Below are positions 58,859-64,000 of a stretch of DNA of 64,000 bases, piece after piece. How positions within the stretch are numbered: the first letter of the stretch is position 1; each line of letters begins with the position of its first letter. The notes beneath the pieces were generated by a model that was not told the origin of the DNA, made no database searches, and worked only from the letters and a program-made list of their open reading frames with translations. The stretch is from Actinomyces bovis. Lineage in GTDB: Bacteria > Actinomycetota > Actinomycetes > Actinomycetales > Actinomycetaceae. Location: contig NZ_UAPQ01000008.1 of the NCBI RefSeq assembly GCF_900444995.1, forward strand, positions 186,001 through 250,000, given 5' to 3'. Made by a program: the position numbers and the translations under genes.

Positions 58859-59685
58859 TGACGGGGCAGCACAGCCGTGGCTACGGCGATGATGACCTGG
58901 ATGCGGCCTTTGCCGCCATGATGGAGGGCCTAGACATCTCCGAGGACACCCGGGCTGGCATGGCGGCACTAGACGCCGCCGCTGAGCGGGAGGCTACGGA
59001 TGTGGAGGAAGCGGCCAAGGAAGTCTTGGCTGCAAGCGCCGCAAGTGCGGGTAGCCCTCCAGCATCCTCAGAACGACCCGACGATTCGACTCTTGACGCC
59101 CCTCCCTGCGGTACCTTTCCTGGACTCTACGGTCCAAGGCTAGGCGAGTCGGAGCCGACCCAGGCCGTGAAAATCGCCGTCGTGCTGACTCCGCTGGCCA
59201 ACGCGGACGCCCTAGCGCAGCTTTGCGCCATGAGCGGCCTGGACTGCACGGTGGTGCCCACCAGGACCGGGGCGGTGGCCGTGAAGGAGTTTGTGTCCTC
59301 CCACAGTGAGTGGGATGTGGCGGAGCTGCTCGACGGCGTAGACACCGAACCCGCTGAGGCCGCTGAGCTTGCCGGACGGCTGTCCCACCTTTCGCGCGGT
59401 GGCACCATCTTGTTGACCGCAGACTTGGCCACCGATGTCGGCATCGAGGCGGGCCTATCTGGCACCATCACCGCCCGCGGCTTTGAGCGCGGCCAAGGGG
59501 GGCCGGATATGTCCTCTGGGTTGGTGCTCGCTTCGGTGGACACCGTGGTTGAAGACCTACTCTTCGGCTTGACCAAGGCTGAGGCGCTTCCTGGGGCGGT
59601 GCGTTCCAGTGACGTCAAATTGGGGCCCTTAGGCCGCTGGATGGGACGGGGCCTGAGTGGGGGCAAGGGGCCAGCGCCCATGTGA
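58858..59685 (+). CDS. Uncharacterised acidic protein encoded within the his cluster
   Basis: A 275-residue protein I do not recognise. Its ATG overlaps the hisB stop by one base (TAATG), so it is surely co-translated with hisB. The N-terminal part is acidic and Ala-rich (about 1-100: DDDLDAAFAAMMEGLDIS). A second part (about 100-260) looks like a compact alpha/beta domain with VKIAVVLTPLANADALAQLC and GGTILLTADLATDVGIEAGL. No membrane segments or catalytic motifs are visible. Similar genes next to hisB/hisH may exist in relatives. Function unknown. Confidence 0.8.
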   Translation: MTGQHSRGYGDDDLDAAFAAMMEGLDISEDTRAGMAALDAAAEREATDVEEAAKEVLAASAASAGSPPASSERPDDSTLDAPPCGTFPGLYGPRLGESEPTQAVKIAVVLTPLANADALAQLCAMSGLDCTVVPTRTGAVAVKEFVSSHSEWDVAELLDGVDTEPAEAAELAGRLSHLSRGGTILLTADLATDVGIEAGLSGTITARGFERGQGGPDMSSGLVLASVDTVVEDLLFGLTKAEALPGAVRSSDVKLGPLGRWMGRGLSGGKGPAPM

Positions 59686-59718
59686 GGCTTAGCGCCCCCG
59701 CGGGACGCCAAGCCTCAC
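59682..59718. terminator. Bidirectional hairpin overlapping both convergent stop codons
   Basis: GTGAGGCTTAGCG (59682-59694) pairs with CGCCAAGCCTCAC (59706-59718) with a single A-C mismatch around an 11-base loop. Its arms contain the stop codons of the unknown gene (plus strand) and of the kinase gene (minus strand). Confidence 0.75.
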
Positions 59719-61346
59719 CGGGTGGCGGTGTATGACCCGGTGCGTTGCCCGCCAGCGGCAGGCGATACCAGGCAGGAGAACCAACGCGCGCCGTTGCTCC
59801 ACTGCGTCTCAGTGGGACCGATTACCTCGATATGAGGATCTGGTTCACCATAGGCGACGGCGGCCTGCCGCGTGCAAGCTTGCTTGACTGCTGAGTCTTC
59901 ACTCAACTCGATCTGGGTGAAGCCGGTGGCGGATTCGGATAGCGGCCCGGCTGCGAAGACCTCCCAGGGGTGCGCCTGACTGCAATCGACCTTTCGGGTG
60001 CTGGGCACGTCGCTGATCACTACTAAGCCCGCCAAGCAGGTGCCTTGAGGATAGGCGGGTGTCTGTGCCGCCGCAGTTGTGGCAGTTCCCGCTGGGCCGC
60101 CAGCGCTGCCTGCCTGCGGGGTAGCGGCAGTGCCCCCCGACTGGTTGCCTCCGGACTGTGCCCCTGGAGCAGCACTAGCTGCGGGAACACCAGCTTGGTC
60201 GGCGGCGGGCGTCCCAGACTGGACCACTTCTGCACTGGCAGAGCCTGCAGCGCTGCGCTGCAGGAGCGCCGCCGTCCCGCCTGCGCCCACCGCTAGGCCT
60301 GCAACCAGACCCACTGCAGCAGCGGCGGCCACCAATCGCTGCCGGGAACTGCGGCTCTGAGCCCCCGCTGAAACTCCTGGCAGCGCGCTGGCAGATCCGG
60401 CAGGCAAGGCTTGGCCAGCCTGCGCTAGACGGAGGGCCACACCTGGGCCAGCCACCGTTAGCCCGCCGTCGCCCAGTGCCTCGGAGGCTGCTGCCAGGGC
60501 CTCGGCCAGCGCGGTGCCGTCGGGGTAACGCTGGGCTGGGTCTCGGTGCATCGCCTTGGCCAGCAGCGGATGCAGGCTGACAGGGATGTTGGCGGCGGAC
60601 AGGTCCACCGGCACACTCAGCTGATGCACGATCTCTGGTAGGGATAGCGTCTTGCCATCTGGACCCCGTCTGGGGCCACGCCCGGTGAGCAGATAGAACA
60701 GCGTGGCGCCCATGGACCACACGTCCCCGGCCGGGCCAGGCGGTTGTAGTTCAAAGGCCTCAGGCGGCGCAAAATCGGGGGTTAAACACTCCAGGGTCAC
60801 CGTGGGGTCTTGCCCTTCGCGCACCACTGCCGCGATCCCGAAATCGGTTAGTCGCGGTGAGCCGTAAGCGTCCAAGAGGATATTTGCTGGTTTGACGTCG
60901 CGGTGCAGGATGCCTGCCGCATGGGCTGCCCCAAGTGCTGAGGCGGCGGCCAATACGAGGCGCACGGCGTCGGGAGCACTGATGGGACCTGTGGCTGCCA
61001 GCTGCTCCAATGAACCGCCGTCACAGCGTTCCATGACGATGTAGGGCCGCCCGTCGCGCAGCACGCCGGTGTCCACCAGGGAGACCACGTGCGGGTGCCC
61101 ACTGATCCGCCCAGCTGCCTGTACCTCGCGCAGGTAGCGGCGGCGGTTGCGTTCATCATCCAGTGGGCGGGAATCGACTTTTACGGCCACGGGACGCTGG
61201 ACCGAGTCCTGCACGCCACCGTAGACGGTGGCAAATCCGCCGCGGCCAATGACGTTCTCTAGGCGGAAGCCGGGAATCGAAGGCAGGGTGCTCCGTTGAG
61301 GCGATGCGGAGCTAGGGCCGGGATCGGGGGGAGGGGTGACGCTCAC
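59715..61346 (-). CDS. Membrane Ser/Thr protein kinase (PknB-like) with external Cys-rich domain
   Basis: A 543-residue eukaryote-like kinase. The kinase domain (about residues 20-280) shows the glycine loop GRGGFATVYGG, the ATP lysine in VAVKVDS, catalytic HRDVKPANIL and metal-binding DFGIA. A membrane segment near 340-360 (LVAAAAAVGLVAGLAVGAGG) is followed by a Gly/Ala/Gln-rich spacer and an outer domain with four cysteines (CLAGLVV, VDCSQAHPWEVFA, ACTRQAAVAYG, WFSCLVS) resembling the septum-formation (Septum_form) domain. No PASTA repeats. The start is uncertain: GTG 61346 is preferred; TTG 61448 would add 34 residues. Neither has a good binding site. Confidence 0.88.
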   Translation of the reverse strand: MSVTPPPDPGPSSASPQRSTLPSIPGFRLENVIGRGGFATVYGGVQDSVQRPVAVKVDSRPLDDERNRRRYLREVQAAGRISGHPHVVSLVDTGVLRDGRPYIVMERCDGGSLEQLAATGPISAPDAVRLVLAAASALGAAHAAGILHRDVKPANILLDAYGSPRLTDFGIAAVVREGQDPTVTLECLTPDFAPPEAFELQPPGPAGDVWSMGATLFYLLTGRGPRRGPDGKTLSLPEIVHQLSVPVDLSAANIPVSLHPLLAKAMHRDPAQRYPDGTALAEALAAASEALGDGGLTVAGPGVALRLAQAGQALPAGSASALPGVSAGAQSRSSRQRLVAAAAAVGLVAGLAVGAGGTAALLQRSAAGSASAEVVQSGTPAADQAGVPAASAAPGAQSGGNQSGGTAATPQAGSAGGPAGTATTAAAQTPAYPQGTCLAGLVVISDVPSTRKVDCSQAHPWEVFAAGPLSESATGFTQIELSEDSAVKQACTRQAAVAYGEPDPHIEVIGPTETQWSNGARWFSCLVSPAAGGQRTGSYTATR

Positions 61347-61571
61347 GGGACAATACTCACTGGAGCCCGGGCCCTGACGCCAGCTGCCCGGGTTGGCAAG
61401 ACCGGGCACTGTGCTGAATCGGGCTCTGCGCTGAGCGGATAAGCGCAACTTCGGGGAGGTATCCCAAGAGCTCAGGGTGCCGGAGTCTTCAGGTTTGCAA
61501 AACGGCGCGGAGCCTGCGAGGGCGCCACAGCGCTCCTGCGATTCTGCAGTCTTCTAGGGAGCTGGAACCGG

Positions 61572-61577
61572 TAGCCT
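61572..61577 (+). promoter_or_regulatory. -10-like hexamer of a leaderless promoter (hisH)
   Basis: TAGCCT lies 6 bases before the hisH GTG at 61584. Confidence 0.4.
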
Positions 61578-61583
61578 AAGGCC

Positions 61584-62222
61584 GTGAGTCAGCCCCAGGT
61601 CGTCGTTTTGTCATACGGAAGCGGCAATGTCCGCTCGGCTGTCCGTGCCCTAGAGCGGGCTGGCGCCGCCGTCGAACTAACCGCCGACCCTGCCGCCGTA
61701 GAAAACGCCGATGGCCTGCTGGTCCCCGGAGTTGGCGCCTTCGGCGCCGTCATGGCTCAGCTGCGCCAGGTTGACGCAGCTCGCCTAATCGATCTCCGCC
61801 TAGCGGGCGGACGCCCCGTGCTGGGAGTCTGCGTCGGCATGCAAGTCATGTTCGAGGCTTCCACCGAGCATGGCACCACCGAGCTGGGCTTAGGGCAATG
61901 GCCTGGCACCGTGGAACTCTTGGACGCTCCCGTCGTGCCGCATATGGGCTGGTCTGAGGTACGCCCACCGGTCAACTCTCTGCTCTTCGACGGCGTAGCC
62001 GACCAACGCTTCTACTTTGTCCACTCCTATGCTGCCTTGAAGGACCCCGCTGAACTACTCGGCCCTGGGCCCACCACGCTGCCGCAGGCCACCTGGGCCA
62101 CACATGGGGTGGACTTCCTGGCCGCCGTGGAAAACGGCGCCCTATCTGCAACCCAGTTCCATCCCGAGAAGTCCGGCGACGCCGGTATTCAACTGCTGCG
62201 CAACTGGCTCGCCACCCTCTAA
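61584..62222 (+). CDS. hisH: Imidazole glycerol phosphate synthase glutaminase subunit HisH
   Basis: A 212-residue class I glutamine amidotransferase that feeds ammonia to HisF. The oxyanion region is VPGVGAFG near residue 50, the catalytic cysteine is in [13 protein letters not shown] near 85, and the His-Glu pair is in [12 protein letters not shown] near 195. HisF is not in this window. It starts with GTG, lacks a ribosome binding site and stands after the divergent kinase gene. Confidence 0.95.
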   Translation: MSQPQVVVLSYGSGNVRSAVRALERAGAAVELTADPAAVENADGLLVPGVGAFGAVMAQLRQVDAARLIDLRLAGGRPVLGVCVGMQVMFEASTEHGTTELGLGQWPGTVELLDAPVVPHMGWSEVRPPVNSLLFDGVADQRFYFVHSYAALKDPAELLGPGPTTLPQATWATHGVDFLAAVENGALSATQFHPEKSGDAGIQLLRNWLATL

Positions 62223-62258
62223 CTTTTCACCTAACGCCACTGCCCCCAAGGAGACCTC

Positions 62259-63008
62259 ATGCTCACGCTGCTACCCGCCGTCGATGTTGCTGGCGGCAGA
62301 GCCGTCCGCCTGCTGCGTGGGGAGGCAGGCAGTGAAACCGACTATGGCAGCCCGGTAGACGCCGCCCGCGATTGGGTGAAAGCCGGTGCCGAGTGGATCC
62401 ACCTGGTGGACCTAGACGCGGCCTTTGGCCGTGGTTCCAACGCCCCGCTGCTGGCCCGCATCGTGGGGGAGGTGGGCATCAAGGTGGAGCTCTCCGGCGG
62501 CATTCGTGACGATGTCACCCTCAAGCGTGCTCTGGATGCCGGGGCCGCTCGGGTAAACCTGGGCACAGCTGCACTGGAGGACCCCGCTTGGACGGAGCGC
62601 GTCATCGCCGAGCACGGGGACAGAATTGCCGTGGGCCTAGATGTGCGCGGCAGCACCCTGGCCGCGCGCGGCTGGACCAAAGACAGTGGCGACCTGTGGG
62701 AGACCCTGGCGCGTCTGGACGCTGCCGGTTGTTCTCGCTACGTGGTCACTGACGTCACTAAGGACGGCACGCTCTCCGGCCCCAACACTGAGCTGCTGCG
62801 CCGCGTCTGCGAGGTGACTCCTGCGCCGGTGACCGCCTCGGGTGGCATCTCCCACCTGGATGATTTACGCGCCCTGGCCGGCTTAGCTGGGCTAGGGCTG
62901 GACTCCGTGATTATCGGCAAGGCTCTGTACTCGGGTGCCTTCACCTTGGAGCAGGCCCTGCTGGTGGCCAGCGGTCATGAAGGGGACGCCGCGGAGTTGC
63001 CCAGGTGA
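62259..63008 (+). CDS. hisA: Phosphoribosyl isomerase HisA (PriA-like)
   Basis: A 249-residue (beta/alpha)8 isomerase converting ProFAR to PRFAR. The first catalytic aspartate is in [15 protein letters not shown] (about residue 8) and the second in [15 protein letters not shown] (about 170). Many actinobacterial homologues (PriA) also perform the TrpF reaction; the sequence is compatible, and whether this one is bifunctional depends on whether a trpF gene exists elsewhere. AAGGAG precedes the ATG. It overlaps the next gene by 4 bases. Confidence 0.93.
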   Translation: MLTLLPAVDVAGGRAVRLLRGEAGSETDYGSPVDAARDWVKAGAEWIHLVDLDAAFGRGSNAPLLARIVGEVGIKVELSGGIRDDVTLKRALDAGAARVNLGTAALEDPAWTERVIAEHGDRIAVGLDVRGSTLAARGWTKDSGDLWETLARLDAAGCSRYVVTDVTKDGTLSGPNTELLRRVCEVTPAPVTASGGISHLDDLRALAGLAGLGLDSVIIGKALYSGAFTLEQALLVASGHEGDAAELPR

Positions 63009-63865
63009 GCGCTTCCGCTGAAGCACGGCCTGAAGACCAGGCAGGTGCCGTGCAGATACTGCCCGCCAGGAAGCACCACAGCCAGCAAACCGCCGTCTTC
63101 CCAGAGACCAAACTGCCGCAGACCGACCCGCAGGTGGCGCGTGCCCTGGCGGCCCGCGCCAAGCTCGAGCGTCTCCTAGCTGCTCCCACACCTTTTGCGG
63201 GTGACGACGGCGCCGCTGACCCGGCTGTCACCGCCGCCCTGGAAGCCACCGAGCGGCCCCGTCATGAATACCTGGACGCTCTGCTAACTGCGCTGTATCA
63301 CTCCCGCTTGCTGGTGCCTGTGGCTGCTCATGCTCTGCCTAGTGACGGCCTCCAGGAGCCGCACGCCACCACTGCCTGCGAGGATGCCGCTACCTTGGCG
63401 GTGCACTTGCCGGATGGGCATGTGGCTTTGCCCGTCTTCACCTCTGCGGTAGCCCTGCGTGCCTGGCGCCAGGATGTGCGTCCGGTGCCCGTGGACTGCC
63501 AGCAGGCGGCCCAGGTGGCTTGCTTGTCTACAGACCAGCTTTGGGTGTTGGACCCCGGCACCCACGATCTGCGCTTGCCTAGGCCCGCGGTAGTGGCCTT
63601 CGCCGGGGGAGAGGCCTGGGTGCCTTCCTGGCGGAACCGACCGGTACAAGCTGAGATATCCGCTCAGCTGGAACAGATCGCCGGGGTTACAGGAGTGGCC
63701 TACAGTCCCGGCGAACAGGCGGAGTTGCGCATTTTTGTGCGCCTAGATGCCAGCGGCGGTAGGCCTGCGGTGGCGAGGGTCCTGGAAGCCTGCCAACACA
63801 TCATGGTCAATCCTGCCTGGGGTGAGCTGATTGACACCGTGGAACTATGTCCGCTGCCGGCCTGA
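63005..63865 (+). CDS. SseB-family protein
   Basis: A 286-residue protein with an SseB N-terminal-type domain (about residues 80-190: [36 protein letters not shown]) and a C-terminal domain of similar fold. In actinobacteria this family follows hisA/priA and precedes infC; no secretion role is implied by the name. The GTG overlaps the hisA stop by 4 bases. The function is unknown. Confidence 0.8.
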   Translation: MSASAEARPEDQAGAVQILPARKHHSQQTAVFPETKLPQTDPQVARALAARAKLERLLAAPTPFAGDDGAADPAVTAALEATERPRHEYLDALLTALYHSRLLVPVAAHALPSDGLQEPHATTACEDAATLAVHLPDGHVALPVFTSAVALRAWRQDVRPVPVDCQQAAQVACLSTDQLWVLDPGTHDLRLPRPAVVAFAGGEAWVPSWRNRPVQAEISAQLEQIAGVTGVAYSPGEQAELRIFVRLDASGGRPAVARVLEACQHIMVNPAWGELIDTVELCPLPA

Positions 63866-64000
63866 ATACGGCTGCCTCCGCGCCTATCGTGCACACCTGG
63901 CGACGCCGTCGCCTGCCCGGCCGGTGAGCAAATTGGGCGGCCGACGCAGAGCTCTGTGAGGCCACAGGTGAGCAGGAACACGGGCCAGAAACCAGATCAT
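63866..64000. other. Terminal 135 bases, no callable gene
   Basis: In related genomes infC is the next gene. A GTG at 63968 opens a frame to the window edge, but 11 codons are too few to judge it. Confidence 0.3.

Noticed and set aside
63968-64000. GTG-initiated frame at the window edge as the start of infC
   Set aside because: Eleven codons without a recognisable IF3 N-terminus cannot be assigned.
1-64000. CRISPR arrays, insertion sequences, prophage genes, tRNA or rRNA genes
   Set aside because: No regularly spaced repeat arrays, transposase or integrase genes, phage structural genes or RNA-gene-like sequences were seen.

Overview
This window is chromosomal DNA from a high-GC Gram-positive bacterium, most likely a member of the Actinomycetaceae (Actinomyces/Schaalia type). 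The evidence is the gene order lexA / LysM gene / nrdR, a division and cell-wall (dcw) cluster without ftsA but with pgeF-sepF-yggT-divIVA after ftsZ, a class-II HelD/HelR protein, a PriA-like HisA, and a MurE lacking the DNPR motif of diaminopimelate-adding enzymes. No rRNA, tRNA, insertion sequence, prophage or CRISPR array was seen.

Layout. 1-6 kb: the end of hflX, dinG, L-lactate dehydrogenase, then lexA facing an SOS-type LysM gene followed by nrdR. 6-18 kb: a secreted GH20 glycosidase, an acyl-CoA ligase, helR, a PAC2 protein, a spermidine-synthase-like protein, dinB and a DUF3040 membrane protein. 18-39 kb: the dcw cluster (mraZ, rsmH, ftsL, ftsI, murE, murF, mraY, murD, ftsW, murG, murC, ftsQ, ftsZ, pgeF, sepF, yggT, divIVA), most junctions overlapping, then lspA, an RluD-like gene and a GNAT gene. 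39-43 kb: dnaE. 43-50 kb: an accessory block with a beta-helix surface protein, an iron/siderophore ABC importer behind an iron-box-like promoter, and a DUF4232 lipoprotein. 50-64 kb: histidine biosynthesis genes (hisD, hisC, hisB, hisH, hisA) broken up by recQ, a marR-type regulator, a Na+/H+ antiporter, an unknown gene and a Ser/Thr kinase, ending with an SseB-family gene.

How the parts fit. The dcw cluster makes lipid II (MurE/F/D/C, MraY, MurG), polymerises and cross-links it at the septum (FtsW, FtsI) and organises the divisome and the growing poles (FtsQ, FtsL, FtsZ, SepF, DivIVA). MraZ has four 10-bp-phased boxes in front of its own gene. The SOS module probably links DNA damage to arrested division. 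Many operon heads lack a ribosome binding site and instead carry a TANNNT hexamer 6-7 bases before the start codon, which suggests leaderless mRNAs.

The most unusual items are: a nested four-copy inverted repeat between the marR gene and the antiporter; a structured leader in front of rsmH (candidate mraW RNA); a foldable leader in front of divIVA; an abrupt codon-usage change at the 3' end of the GH20 gene that suggests a shuffled C-terminal module; a RecQ helicase fused to a phosphoribosyltransferase-like domain; and a hisD/iron-transport segment whose codon use differs from its neighbours. I found no convincing wholly new multi-gene system.
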